Positions 46,403 through 55,754 of a stretch of 64,000 nt of DNA are shown here, one piece after another. Both the position numbers and the translations under genes were made by a program. The DNA is taken from the NCBI RefSeq assembly GCF_001543245.1, contig NZ_CP014163.1, positions 1,718,387 to 1,782,386 of the forward strand, written 5' to 3'. The DNA is from Aerococcus urinaehominis (GTDB lineage Bacteria; Bacillota; Bacilli; Lactobacillales; Aerococcaceae). The notes below the pieces were generated by a model that was not told the DNA's origin, did not search any database, and saw only the letters and a list, made by a program, of their open reading frames with translations. Position 1 is the stretch's first letter. Each line of letters begins with the position of its first letter.

Positions 46403-46436
46403 GAAAAGGTCGAGGCTGGTTGGCCTGGACCTTTTC
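46403..46436 (+). terminator. Hairpin between treP and treC, possible attenuator or processing site
   Basis: GAAAAGGTC and GACCTTTTC arms with inner AGGC/GCCT. The bases after it are CTAGTAG rather than a T run, so it may reduce expression or stabilise the treP mRNA instead of ending transcription. Confidence 0.5.
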
Positions 46437-46473
46437 TAGTAGTTTGACCCGAATTTTTAACAAGGAGGCACTT

Positions 46474-48168
46474 ATGACAAAAGCACTCGGCCAGTATGTA
46501 ATCTACCAAGTTTATCCTAAATCCTTTAAAGATAGTGACGGCGACGGACATGGTGATCTACGCGGGGTGATTGAAAAGCTGGACTACCTGGCTCAGTTAG
46601 GGATTGATATGATCTGGCTCAATCCCTTTTATCCTTCGCCGCAAAAGGACAATGGCTATGATATTTCTGACTATACTGCTATCGACCCCCGTTACGGGAC
46701 CATGACTGATTTTGAAGACCTGGTTGACCAGGCTGGTCAGCGGGGCATTGGCCTGATGCTGGACATGCCCCTCAACCATTCGTCTATTGACCATGACTGG
46801 TTCCAGGCAGCCCTTTCAGGGGATGAATATTACCAGGACTACTACTATATTCGGCCTGCCAAGGCGGACGGGTCTCTGCCCACCAACTGGGCATCTAAAT
46901 TTGGGGGACCGGCCTGGGCACCCTTTGCTGGTGAGGAGGGGGAATATTACCTCCACCTCTATGACCGGACCCAAGCCGACCTCAACTGGCACAATCCTGC
47001 TGTTCGCCACGATCTCTACGATATTTTACGCTTTTGGCTGGCCAAGGGGGTCAAGGGCTTCCGCTTTGATGTTATGAACGTGATTGGTAAGGACGAGGTC
47101 CTGGTTGACTCGACCGGGGGACCGGGCTCCAGCCAGGAAAAACGCCTGTATACGGATACCGAAAATGCCCACCGCTGGGTCCATGAAATGAACCGGGCAA
47201 GCTTTGGCCAAAACCCTGACATTATTACCGTTGGCGAAATGTCGTCAACGACTATTGCTGATGGCATCCGCTATACCCAGCCCGACCAAGAAAAATTGGA
47301 TATGATCTTCTCCTTCCACCATTTGAAGGTAGACTACCAGGACGGGGACAAGTGGACCACCATGCCTTTTGATTTTATGGCCCTCAAGCAAATCCTCAAC
47401 GACTGGCAAAGGGGGATGGCGGCCGGCCAGGGTTGGAATGCTCTGTTTTTTAACAACCATGACCAACCCCGGGCTAATTCGCGCTTTGGCGACCCGGACA
47501 ACTATCCTTATGAAACAGCCACCATGCTGGCCCAGACCATCCATTTGATGCGGGGGACGCCTTATATTTTCCAAGGGGAGGAGATTGGCATGACCAATCC
47601 CGGCTTTGACCACTTGGCGGACTACCGCGATGTTGAGAGCCTTAATTACTACCAAATTTTACGCGACCAGGGCTTAGATGACCGCCAAGCCATGGCCATT
47701 ATTAAGGAAAAATCGCGGGATAATTCACGGACCCCCATGCAGTGGGACGATTCCGACCAGGCCGGCTTTACCACCGGCCAGCCCTGGATTAAGCTAGCTG
47801 ATAACTATGAGCGGATTAATGTTGCTCGAGAAGTCGCCCAGGGTAAAATTTTCCCTTACTACCAAGCGCTAATTAAGCTGCGCCATGACTTAGAAATTAT
47901 CCAGCTAGGGGACTATGAAGGCCTATTACTGGACCATCCTCAAGTCCTGGCCTACCGCCGTCGCTTGGACGACCAGGAGCTCGTAGTCTTTAGCCATTTC
48001 TACCCGGGTCAAGCTGAAGTCAACCTTAACCAGACTGATCTAAACCTAAACCAGGCTTGGACTAAGTTAATCGGCAACGGTGAATTAAATGAACTCACCA
48101 GCCAATTCCAGTTGGGACCATATGAAACCGTCGCTTTTATTAGTGGTGGGCCAGCAGTCGGCAGCTAG
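46474..48168 (+). CDS. treC: Alpha,alpha-phosphotrehalase (trehalose-6-phosphate hydrolase)
   Basis: GH13 enzyme that splits trehalose-6-phosphate to glucose and glucose-6-phosphate. 564 residues. The start at 46474 (MTKALGQYVIYQVYPKSF) follows AAGGAGG. GH13 regions visible are DMPLNHSSIDH (I), GFRFDVMNVIGK with the nucleophile Asp (II), TVGEMSS with the acid/base Glu (III) and FFNNHDQPR with the stabilising Asp (IV). It forms an operon with treP. Confidence 0.95.
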   Translation: MTKALGQYVIYQVYPKSFKDSDGDGHGDLRGVIEKLDYLAQLGIDMIWLNPFYPSPQKDNGYDISDYTAIDPRYGTMTDFEDLVDQAGQRGIGLMLDMPLNHSSIDHDWFQAALSGDEYYQDYYYIRPAKADGSLPTNWASKFGGPAWAPFAGEEGEYYLHLYDRTQADLNWHNPAVRHDLYDILRFWLAKGVKGFRFDVMNVIGKDEVLVDSTGGPGSSQEKRLYTDTENAHRWVHEMNRASFGQNPDIITVGEMSSTTIADGIRYTQPDQEKLDMIFSFHHLKVDYQDGDKWTTMPFDFMALKQILNDWQRGMAAGQGWNALFFNNHDQPRANSRFGDPDNYPYETATMLAQTIHLMRGTPYIFQGEEIGMTNPGFDHLADYRDVESLNYYQILRDQGLDDRQAMAIIKEKSRDNSRTPMQWDDSDQAGFTTGQPWIKLADNYERINVAREVAQGKIFPYYQALIKLRHDLEIIQLGDYEGLLLDHPQVLAYRRRLDDQELVVFSHFYPGQAEVNLNQTDLNLNQAWTKLIGNGELNELTSQFQLGPYETVAFISGGPAVGS

Positions 48169-48174
48169 CCTGAC

Positions 48175-48235
48175 GCCCAAGGATTCTGGACTGAACGGCA
48201 AGTCTCACACCCTTTTTAGTCGGGTTCCGAGCACC
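48175..48235. repeat. Family A remnant (right half of a unit) next to treC
   Basis: Contains the half-unit CCAAGGATTCTGGACTGAAC and linker CTCACACCCTTTTTAGTCGG. Its left half is missing, as at the left edge of array A3. Confidence 0.55.
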
Positions 48236-48239
48236 TTTT

Positions 48240-48704
48240 TCAGCTATGCCATCATCTAAGCTACTTCAGTGCTAGGATTTAGTTGAATTAGCTTTTGCCC
48301 CAGGCTCCTAATAGCTTAACACCGCCAGTTAAGCTACTTCAGACATGTATTGAATGAGATTAGCTGTTGAGCTCGGCCCCAAGTAGCTTAACGCCATTAC
48401 TTGAGCTACTTCAGCGTTTAGATTTAGTCAAATTAGCTTTTGCCCCAGGCTCCAAATGGCTTAACACCGCTACTTAAGCTATTTCAGAGATAGCATTTCA
48501 CGAGATCTGCTATCGAGCGCGATTCCAAGTAGCTTAACGCCATCACTTAAGCTAGTTCAGCATCGACATTCCTTGGGATTTATTGTTTAGCTTGGACCCA
48601 AATAGCTTAAGACCCTCACTTAAGCTATTTCAGAGAGGGGATTACACGAGATTGCCTGTTGAGATTGGGCCCAAATGGCTTAAGACCGCCACTTAAGCTA
48701 GTTC
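48240..48704 (-). repeat. Repeat array B4: seven inverted repeats at a 73-bp period, inverted relative to B2 and B3
   Basis: The 3' arms end at 48267, 48340, 48412, 48485, 48558, 48631 and 48704: steps of 73, 72, 73, 73, 73 and 73. The first unit is partial. Units read AAGTAGCTTAA and TTAAGCTACTTC on the plus strand. Spacer types again alternate, one with GTCAAATTAGCTTTTGCCCC, one with AGATCTGCTATCGAGCGCG. Confidence 0.82.
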
Positions 48705-48734
48705 AGCGTCGAAATTCTACCTGTTGCCACCTAA

Positions 48735-48774
48735 TAGTTAAAATAAAAGAACCCGGGACATTTGTCCCGGGTTC
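48735..48774 (-). terminator. T hairpin at the border of array B4 (reverse orientation)
   Basis: On the minus strand, GAACCCGGGAC/GTCCCGGGTTC follows ATAGCGA and is followed by TTTTATTTT. The base pairs differ from those of the other T hairpins but stay complementary. Confidence 0.75.
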
Positions 48775-48794
48775 TCGCTATTGTACGAATATTA

Positions 48795-49300
48795 TCAGCC
48801 AAAGCTCACATCCTTTTAGTCGGGTTCGGTCTGGCAGAACTGAAGTCCTTTCATAAAATTCGACACAATATCTGCGACATTGGTCGTCTTTTATTCCAAG
48901 GATTCAGTTCTAAACGCCAGCCCTCACACCCTGTTTTAGTCGGGTTCCGAGCAGCTGAACTGGCTGTCACTTCGCAAGCTTGGACACATTATCTTGCAGA
49001 TAATGGTCCAAGTTTACTCCAGTGCACCAGTTCAAAGCGCTGCTCGTCGCACCCTGTTTTAGTTGAGTTCGAAAAGCTGAACTGAAGTCGTTTCACTAGG
49101 CTGACTCAATATCTTTTAGATATTGGCCCGCCTAGCTCCAACGATGCAGTTCAGAACGCTTTCTCTCACATCCTTTTTAGTCGGGTTCGACTTGGCAGAA
49201 ATGACGTCACTTCAGAAATTAGTCTCAATAGCTTGCAGCTATTGGCCTAATTCCTTCCAGTGATTCATTCCTGAACGCCAAGTCTCACACCCTTTTTTTT
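48795..49300. repeat. Family A hairpin array A5, four units at a 120-bp period
   Basis: Linkers TAGTCGGGTTCG end near 48830, 48950, 49070 and 49190, at steps of 120. The hairpins have different but still complementary arms (for example GAGCAGC/GCTGCTC and CTTGGC/GCCAAG). The array ends TCTCACACCCTTTTTTTT. A few frames of up to 107 codons run through it in different phases and are not credible genes. Confidence 0.83.
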
Positions 49301-49394
49301 ACTGGCTAAGCGTGCTAGAATTAGTTATAATGCTTAATCAGTAATAATTTAAGCCGGTCAGGACAAGCTGACCTGGCCTTGAAAGGGTTTAGTC

Positions 49395-50375
49395 ATGAAA
49401 AAATTTAAAGAAGAGTACTTGCCGATTTTTCAGCACAGTATTCAAGCCGCCGATATTGGTGGTTCGGCCGCCCAAATGGCCTATTATATGTTGCTGGCGC
49501 TGTTTCCAGTTTTGTTATTGGTCGCCAATATCATTCCCTTGTTGCCCTTTAACCGGGGAGAAGTCTTGGGCATGATTACCATGGTCTTGCCCCAGGAAAT
49601 CCAGCCGATTATTATGCCGATTTTATTGGATTTTTTAACCAATCCATCAGCTGGGGCGATATCAATTACCTTCATCGTATCGATTTGGTCAGCCTCCAAG
49701 GCCTTTAACTCGGCCCAGAAGATTATGAACAAGGTCTACGATGTTGAAGATGCCCCTAATGTGATTTTAAACCGGTTGATTTCTTTCTTGCTGACCATCG
49801 CCTTGGTGGTGGCAGTTGGTTTACTATCGATTATCTTTGTTTTTGGTGGCACCATTATCGATGGTTTAAGTAACGTCCTACCGATTATGGCCGAATTCCG
49901 CAGCCTGGTGACTACTTGGACATGGCCTCTCTTACTTTTATTGGTGGGAATTACCTTCATCTATATCTACCAATTTGTGCCCCGCCACCACATGGCGGTC
50001 AAATATCAATTACCAGGCGCACTCCTGGCTTCGCTAGGCATGTTGGCCCTGAGTGGTTTGTTCTCTATCTATATGACCTATTTTGGTGGCTCTTTTGGGT
50101 CGGGGACCATTGGCACTTTTATTATCCTGATGTTCTACCTCTACCTGATCAGTATTCTCTTTATTGTCGGTGGGGTGGCCAATGTGATTGGCTACCGTTT
50201 AAGTAACCGCCAGGAGTTTTATGACCAGCTGCCGACCTACCGCCAGAGTCGGTCAGCTAACTTCCCTAATTTAAGGGATTTAACCGTGGCTGAAGCCGGC
50301 CTGACCCGCCAGTCAGCAGACGTGCGTTTTACCACTAACCGTCAATTTAGTCGTGAAGAAAGAGGGGATTATTAA
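49395..50375 (+). CDS. YihY/BrkB family membrane protein
   Basis: Integral membrane protein of 326 residues with about six helices; the family (YihY, BrkB, RNase BN-like misnamed) has no agreed function. Characteristic segments are AAQMAYYMLLALFPVLLLVA near residue 25 and GSFGSGTIGTFIILMFYLYL near 245. GAAAGGG is upstream. The stop overlaps the rodA ATG by one base, suggesting co-translation. Confidence 0.87.
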   Translation: MKKFKEEYLPIFQHSIQAADIGGSAAQMAYYMLLALFPVLLLVANIIPLLPFNRGEVLGMITMVLPQEIQPIIMPILLDFLTNPSAGAISITFIVSIWSASKAFNSAQKIMNKVYDVEDAPNVILNRLISFLLTIALVVAVGLLSIIFVFGGTIIDGLSNVLPIMAEFRSLVTTWTWPLLLLLVGITFIYIYQFVPRHHMAVKYQLPGALLASLGMLALSGLFSIYMTYFGGSFGSGTIGTFIILMFYLYLISILFIVGGVANVIGYRLSNRQEFYDQLPTYRQSRSANFPNLRDLTVAEAGLTRQSADVRFTTNRQFSREERGDY

Positions 50376-51682
50376 TGCCAGCTATGCGTAGTAGCCACAG
50401 CCGGCTGCAACGGTCCACCCGGCGTTTGACCGGCCAGGCCAGTCGCTTGGACCTGGTTTTAGTGCTAGTGGTTTTAGCCCTGGCCTGTATTTCTATTACG
50501 GCCGTCTATGCCACCACCTACCACCAATTTGATGGCGCCACCATTTTGCCTACCATGATGCACACCATCTGGTATGTGGTGGGGATTATGCTGGCCCTGG
50601 TTGTGGTCCAGCTTGACCGCCAGACCCTCTACCAGGTTACCCCAGCCCTCTACTGGTTTGGTATTCTTCTATTAATTTTAGTCCTCCTGTTCTATGACCG
50701 CGATTTGGCCCTATCAACCGGGGCTCGGTCCTGGTTCAAGGTTGGTCCTGTGACTTTTCAACCCTCAGAATTTATGAAGCTGGCCTATATCCTACAAATG
50801 GGCCGCTTGGTTGACCAGTACAGTCGCCGCTATTCAGCGGATATTGTCGTCAATATGAACCGCCGCCAGCGGATTCGGGTCGATAGCCGCTTCCTGATGC
50901 GGATGCTGACCTGGTCCTTGCTACCATTCAGCTTGGTCCTCTTACAAAATGACTTTGGGACCATGCTGGTCTTTCTGGTGATTTTTGTTGGGACTGTCTT
51001 TGTATCTGGCATTACCTGGGCCATTATCCTGCCAGCCTTTATCGGTCTGGTTGCGGTTTTTGCATTCCTGCTCTTTATGGTGATCTATAACCGCGATTTA
51101 TTGCTTAACCTCGGCTTTAAAAATTACCAGTTTGCCCGGATCGATTCCTGGTTAGAGCCCTTTGGTAGCACGGCTAATGAGTCCTACCAGCTGGCCCAGT
51201 CGATTAAAGCCATTGGGTCAGGGGGCTTCTTTGGTAAAGGTTTTGGTGAATTTGAGGTTTACGTGCCGGTGCGGGAGTCCGATATGATTTTCGCTACTAT
51301 CGGAGAAAATTTTGGCTTCCTGGGATCAGTGGTGACCATTCTCTTACTATTTTTATTGATTTACCAGATGGTCAGCATTGCCTTTAAGACCCATGATGCC
51401 TTCTATATTGGCAGTGTGAGTGGGATTGTGTCCATGCTGACCTTCCACGTGATTGAAAATATCGGCATGTCAATCGGCCTTCTGCCTCTGACCGGGATTC
51501 CGCTGCCCTTTATCTCCATGGGGGGATCGGCTCTGGTGATGAACTTGCTGTGTGTGGGCTTTGTCCTGTCGATAAAATATCAAGCCAAGACCCCAGAAAC
51601 GGAATTGTTGCAGAATCCGATTGTCCGCTTGGGGCGTAAAATTGGAGGTGCCTTTGAAAATGTTAAGTTTTTACGGTCTTAA
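50375..51682 (+). CDS. rodA: Rod-shape/elongation SEDS glycosyltransferase (RodA/FtsW family)
   Basis: SEDS family peptidoglycan polymerase with about ten membrane segments, 435 residues. Conserved segments are WFKVGPVTFQPSEFMKLAYI, RIDSWLEPFG, SYQLAQSIKAIGSGGFFGKG, VPVRESDMIFATIGENFGFL and PLTGIPLPFISMGGSALVMN. The VPVRESDMIFxxIxENFGF segment is typical of RodA in lactic acid bacteria, but FtsW is a close alternative. It overlaps the next gene by 23 bases. Confidence 0.88.
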   Translation: MPAMRSSHSRLQRSTRRLTGQASRLDLVLVLVVLALACISITAVYATTYHQFDGATILPTMMHTIWYVVGIMLALVVVQLDRQTLYQVTPALYWFGILLLILVLLFYDRDLALSTGARSWFKVGPVTFQPSEFMKLAYILQMGRLVDQYSRRYSADIVVNMNRRQRIRVDSRFLMRMLTWSLLPFSLVLLQNDFGTMLVFLVIFVGTVFVSGITWAIILPAFIGLVAVFAFLLFMVIYNRDLLLNLGFKNYQFARIDSWLEPFGSTANESYQLAQSIKAIGSGGFFGKGFGEFEVYVPVRESDMIFATIGENFGFLGSVVTILLLFLLIYQMVSIAFKTHDAFYIGSVSGIVSMLTFHVIENIGMSIGLLPLTGIPLPFISMGGSALVMNLLCVGFVLSIKYQAKTPETELLQNPIVRLGRKIGGAFENVKFLRS

Positions 51683-52019
51683 AAATTGTTCCACCTGCAA
51701 AAAGGTCCTAAAGCACTTTGAAGCAGTCGGACTAGCAGTAGAGACAATCGATATCCGTGAGCATCCACCGGCTAGTGATTTGATTGACCTGGCCCTGGAC
51801 CGCTACGGTAACCCGCGCAAGGTGATTAACACCTCGGGTCAAGCCTACCGCCAGTCTGGCCTCAAAGACCAACTAGCTGGCATGACCAACCAGGAAATCA
51901 GCCAATTATTGGCAGCGGATGGCATGCTGGTCAAACGACCATTTATCACTGACGGCCAGACTGCCTCAGCAGGGGCCAAATTAGACGAATTAGACCAGGT
52001 CTGGTTGGATCAAGAATAA
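51660..52019 (+). CDS. ArsC/Spx-family protein
   Basis: Small thioredoxin-fold protein of about 119 residues. MLSFYGLKNCSTCKKVLKHF has the CxxC motif (NCSTC) near the N-terminus, as in Spx, MgsR and YffB-like proteins. ADGMLVKRPFITDG is the conserved C-terminal strand of the family. Glutathione-type arsenate reductase activity is unlikely in this group; a stress regulator or reductase is possible. GGAGGTG precedes the ATG at 51660, inside the tail of rodA. Confidence 0.82.
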   Translation: MLSFYGLKNCSTCKKVLKHFEAVGLAVETIDIREHPPASDLIDLALDRYGNPRKVINTSGQAYRQSGLKDQLAGMTNQEISQLLAADGMLVKRPFITDGQTASAGAKLDELDQVWLDQE

Positions 52020-52030
52020 GTATATTGTAT

Positions 52031-52062
52031 GGGGCTGGGAGTTTTCCCAGCCCCTTTAATTA
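52031..52062 (+). terminator. Terminator after the arsC-like gene
   Basis: GGGGCTGGGA/TCCCAGCCCC stem with a short loop, then TTTAATT. Confidence 0.85.
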
Positions 52063-52084
52063 TGGCCAAAATTTCTGGCCTAAA

Positions 52085-52345
52085 CACCAAAGCTCACACC
52101 CTTAGTCGGGCTCCGAGCAGCTGAACTGGGTGTCACTTCGCAAACTTGGACGCATTATCTTACAGATAATGGTCCTAGTTTACTCCAGTGCACCAGTTCA
52201 GGACGCTGCTCGTCACACCCTGTTTAGTCGGGTTCGACTTGGCAGACCAGGCGTCCTTTCACAGAATTCAAGACAATATCTGACGATATTGCTTGCCTTC
52301 TGCTCCAAGGATCCTGGCCTAAGCGCCAAGTCTCACACCCTGATA
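52085..52345. repeat. Family A hairpin array A6, two units
   Basis: Two hairpins, outer arms GAGCAGC/GCTGCTC and CTTGGC/GCCAAG. The apical stems are CATTATC/GATAATG and CAATATC/GATATTG. Linkers are TCACACCCTGTTTAGTCGGG, and the array is spaced about 120 bp. It lies between the terminator of the arsC-like gene and the suf promoter. Confidence 0.8.
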
Positions 52346-52399
52346 AAATATAATGATTCTAATTTTATTTCTTTTTTTACCCTGATTGGTGGGCGCTAT

Positions 52400-52428
52400 T
52401 TGAAATTCATTCTCAAATAGCATACAAT
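52400..52428 (+). promoter_or_regulatory. suf operon promoter with Fur-like 7-1-7 operator
   Basis: TTGAAA 52400-52405 and TACAAT 52423-52428 are 17 bp apart. TGAAATTCATTCTCA at 52401-52415 is a 7-1-7 inverted repeat resembling the Fur consensus TGATAATnATTATCA and overlaps the -35, so iron-dependent repression is plausible. PerR is a related alternative. Confidence 0.6.
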
Positions 52429-52462
52429 GTAAACCATAAGAAAAGTTTAAATGGAGGGTATT

Positions 52463-53230
52463 ATGTCAACACTTGAAATTAAAAACCTACATGTGTCAAT
52501 TGAAGATAATGAGATCTTAAAAGGGGTTAATTTAACCATTAATACCGATGAGGTCCATGCCATTATGGGACCTAACGGGACAGGTAAATCAACGCTTTCG
52601 GCGGCGATTATGGGCCACCCAGCCTATGAAGTGACTGAGGGTGAAATCCTTTTGGATGGCGAAAATATCCTGGAACTAGAAACAGACGAACGGGCCCGGG
52701 CTGGTCTTTTCCTCGCCATGCAATACCCATCTGAAATTCCTGGTATTACCAATGCGGAATTTATGCGGGCAGCCATCAATGCGCGTCGCGATGAGGATGA
52801 CCAAATCTCAGTTATGGACTTTATCAACAAGTTAGATGAGAAAATGGCAGTCCTAGAAATGCATGAAGACATGGCTGAGCGTTACCTCAACGAAGGTTTC
52901 TCCGGTGGGGAAAAGAAACGTAACGAAATCCTCCAATTAATGATGATCGAACCTACCTTTGCCATCCTAGATGAGATTGACTCTGGTTTGGATATTGATG
53001 CCCTGCAAGTGGTGGCCAATGGGGTCAACGCCATGCGCGGCGACAATTTTGGTTGCTTAATCATTACCCACTACCAACGGCTCTTGAACTATATTGTGCC
53101 AGACCATGTCCATATTATGATGGACGGCCGGGTAGTCAAATCTGGAGACGCTGAACTAGGCAAACAATTAGAGGCTGAAGGTTACAAGGGAATTGCCGAC
53201 GAACTAGGCCTATCACTGGACAAGGAATAG
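52463..53230 (+). CDS. sufC: Fe-S cluster assembly ATPase SufC
   Basis: ABC-type ATPase of the SufBCD scaffold that builds Fe-S clusters in the cytosol, 255 residues. Walker A GPNGTGKST at 36-44, signature LNEGFSGGEKKRNEILQLMM and Walker B FAILDEIDSGLDIDAL are all intact. The start at 52463 follows GGAGGG. It is the first gene of sufCDSUB. Confidence 0.97.
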   Translation: MSTLEIKNLHVSIEDNEILKGVNLTINTDEVHAIMGPNGTGKSTLSAAIMGHPAYEVTEGEILLDGENILELETDERARAGLFLAMQYPSEIPGITNAEFMRAAINARRDEDDQISVMDFINKLDEKMAVLEMHEDMAERYLNEGFSGGEKKRNEILQLMMIEPTFAILDEIDSGLDIDALQVVANGVNAMRGDNFGCLIITHYQRLLNYIVPDHVHIMMDGRVVKSGDAELGKQLEAEGYKGIADELGLSLDKE

Positions 53231-53242
53231 GGGGCAATCGCC

Positions 53243-54529
53243 ATGACAAATAACGATAAACAAGCCATCTGGCAAAGCATCCAGGACTTCTCTGTCATGC
53301 ATGAGGAGCCGCAGTTTATGCTGGACCTGCGCCAGGCTGGCTTTGAAACTTATGAAGATTTAGAACTACCACGGATTGACAAGGTCAAGTACCACCGCTG
53401 GCCCCTGATTGACACCACCATTGATGCCGGTGTCCAAGGGGAGATGCTGGCGGAAGACTTTAGTCAAGGGGCAGCCAAGGCCCGCCTGGTCCAAGTAGGT
53501 AGCCAAACTTTGCTGGAACAAGTGCCCCAAGACCTGGTTGACCAGGGTGTGATTTTCACCGACATCTTCTCGGCCATGCGGGACTATCCAGAATTAGTGC
53601 AGGCCAACTACTTTACCAAGGCCATCAAGGCTGACGAGTCTAAAATGACGGCCCACCATGCTGCCTTTATGAACAACGGGATCTTTGTTTATGTGCCCGA
53701 TAATGTCCAGATTGACCAGCCCCTAGAGGCGAAAATCTTCCAGGATTCCCGGGTTAAGCAAGGTTTCAACCACCATGTTCTGATTGTTGGGGGCCAAAAT
53801 GCCCACTTCTCTTATGTAGAGAACTACCAGACCCTAGGTGATGAAAAAAATCCAGCCTCAATTATGACGGAAATCATTGCCGCTGATGGGGCGGTTATCA
53901 AGTATGCGGCCATTGATGAGCTGGGTGAAAACACGCATGCCTTCTTTAACCGCCGGGGTGACTTCGGCCGGGATGCCCAAATTGACTGGGCCATCGGGAT
54001 GGTTAACGACGGTAATATCGTTGGTGACTTCGATACCGACCTAACTGGCGTGGGGTCACACTCAGAAATTAAGGTGGTCGGCCTATCTGCTGGTCGCCAA
54101 GTTCAAGCGGTCAACTCGCGGGTAACCAACTATGCCGACCATTCTATCGGTCATATCCTGCAAAAGGGGGTTATCCTGGACAGGGCCACTCTGACCTTTA
54201 ATGGGATTGGCCATATTATCAAGGGAGCCAAGGGGGCCGATGCCCAACAAGAAAGCCGCCTCCTAATGTTTTCTGACCAGGCCCGCGGTGATGCCAACCC
54301 AATTCTCTTAATCGATGAAAATGATGTCACGGCTGGCCACGCCGCTTCAGTGGGCCGGGTAGACCCAGATGAACTCTACTATCTACTCAGCCGGGGGATT
54401 CCTTTGAAACAGGCCCAACGCCTGGTAATCCGGGGCTTCCTAGGTTCTGTGATTACGGCCATTCCATCAAAAGAAATGCGTGACCTCTTAGTTGATACCA
54501 TAGAAACGAAGTTGATGTCTCTTGACTAA
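53243..54529 (+). CDS. sufD: Fe-S cluster assembly protein SufD
   Basis: Scaffold partner of SufB and SufC, 428 residues. Beta-helical core with GNIVGDFDTDLTGVGSHSEI and the C-terminal segment AGHAASVGRVDPDELYYLLS, GIPLKQAQRLVIRGFL typical of SufB/SufD. GGGGGCAAT lies before the ATG. It overlaps sufS by 8 bases. Confidence 0.95.
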   Translation: MTNNDKQAIWQSIQDFSVMHEEPQFMLDLRQAGFETYEDLELPRIDKVKYHRWPLIDTTIDAGVQGEMLAEDFSQGAAKARLVQVGSQTLLEQVPQDLVDQGVIFTDIFSAMRDYPELVQANYFTKAIKADESKMTAHHAAFMNNGIFVYVPDNVQIDQPLEAKIFQDSRVKQGFNHHVLIVGGQNAHFSYVENYQTLGDEKNPASIMTEIIAADGAVIKYAAIDELGENTHAFFNRRGDFGRDAQIDWAIGMVNDGNIVGDFDTDLTGVGSHSEIKVVGLSAGRQVQAVNSRVTNYADHSIGHILQKGVILDRATLTFNGIGHIIKGAKGADAQQESRLLMFSDQARGDANPILLIDENDVTAGHAASVGRVDPDELYYLLSRGIPLKQAQRLVIRGFLGSVITAIPSKEMRDLLVDTIETKLMSLD

Positions 54530-55754
54530 TCCATACCGGGCTGACTTTCCCATTTTGGACCAGAAAGTTAATGACGAGCCCCTGATTTATTTTGACAATG
54601 CGGCCACCAGCCAGACACCCAAGCTGGTTCTGGACCGCCTCTATGATTATTACACCAAGGATAATGCCAACATCCACCGGGGGGTCCACAGCCTAGCTGA
54701 GCGGGCTACCCAGGCCTATGAAGCCGCCCGGATCAAGCTGGCAGGCTTTATCAATGCTCAGTCGCCTAAAGAAGTCATTTTCACTTCCGGGACCACCCAG
54801 GGACTCAACTGGCTATCTCGCAGTTTAGCCGACTTTGCCCTAGCACCAGGGGATGAAATTGTCCTCACCCAGATGGAGCACCACTCCAATCTGGTCCCTT
54901 GGCAGGAAGCGGCCCGACGCCACCAGGCCAAGCTGGTCTTTTTACCCTACCGACCGGATGGCAGCCTGACTGCCGATGATCTGGCCCAGGTGATGACCGA
55001 CCGGACTAAGATTGTGGCCGTCACCCATGTCTCTAACGTCTTAGGCAGCCTAGTCCCGGTTAAAGACTTTGCTCAAATTGCCCACCAAGCCGGGGCCTAT
55101 CTGGTTGTGGACGGGGCCCAAGCGGTGCCACATTTGCCAGTCGATGTCCAAGACCTGGACGCTGACTTTTATGCCTTTTCCGGCCATAAAATGTACGGGC
55201 CAACTGGGACCGGTGTCTTATACGGTAAGGCCGATTTACTGAAACAAATCGACCCCATCCAGTTTGGCGGCGAGATGATTTCCCTAGTGGAACCGACACG
55301 AGCGACTTGGGCCGACTTGCCTTACAAGTTTGAGGCCGGCACCCAAAATATCGCCGGTCAAATCGGCTTGGCCGCTGCCGTTGACTATATTGAGTCAGTT
55401 GGCGGCATGGCGGCCCTGGCCCAGCATGAAGCGGACCTAGTGTCCTATGCCATGGACCAACTGCAAAAGCTAGACTTTGTTGACATTTATGGGTCTCAGC
55501 AGGCCAGCGACCACCACGGGGTGATTGCCTTTAATGTGCAGGGTGTCCACCCCCATGACCTCGCCACTGGCCTCGATCTGGAAGGCATTGCCGTTAGGGC
55601 CGGCCACCACTGTGCCCAGCCTCTAATGGCCTGTCTCCAGGCCTCATCAACGGCCCGGATTTCTTTTGCCCTCTACAATACGCGGGCTGAAATTGACCAA
55701 TTTATCCAGTCACTGACTGCTGTAAAGGAGTTTTTCACCAATGGCCTTATCTAG
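54522..55754 (+). CDS. sufS: Cysteine desulfurase SufS
   Basis: PLP-dependent group II desulfurase that takes sulfur from cysteine and passes it to SufU, 410 residues. The PLP-lysine is in FSGHKMYGPTGTGVLYGK and the active cysteine in AVRAGHHCAQPLM. The start is TTG at 54522 within the end of sufD. Its stop overlaps sufU by 14 bases. Confidence 0.96.
   Translation: MTNPYRADFPILDQKVNDEPLIYFDNAATSQTPKLVLDRLYDYYTKDNANIHRGVHSLAERATQAYEAARIKLAGFINAQSPKEVIFTSGTTQGLNWLSRSLADFALAPGDEIVLTQMEHHSNLVPWQEAARRHQAKLVFLPYRPDGSLTADDLAQVMTDRTKIVAVTHVSNVLGSLVPVKDFAQIAHQAGAYLVVDGAQAVPHLPVDVQDLDADFYAFSGHKMYGPTGTGVLYGKADLLKQIDPIQFGGEMISLVEPTRATWADLPYKFEAGTQNIAGQIGLAAAVDYIESVGGMAALAQHEADLVSYAMDQLQKLDFVDIYGSQQASDHHGVIAFNVQGVHPHDLATGLDLEGIAVRAGHHCAQPLMACLQASSTARISFALYNTRAEIDQFIQSLTAVKEFFTNGLI

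Noticed and set aside
48659-49085. Frames of 65 and 107 codons through arrays B4 and A5
   Set aside because: They read through repeat units in changing phases with no conserved protein sequence.
52130-52420. 96-codon frame over array A6 and the suf promoter
   Set aside because: It spans a repeat array and a promoter; no gene-like features.
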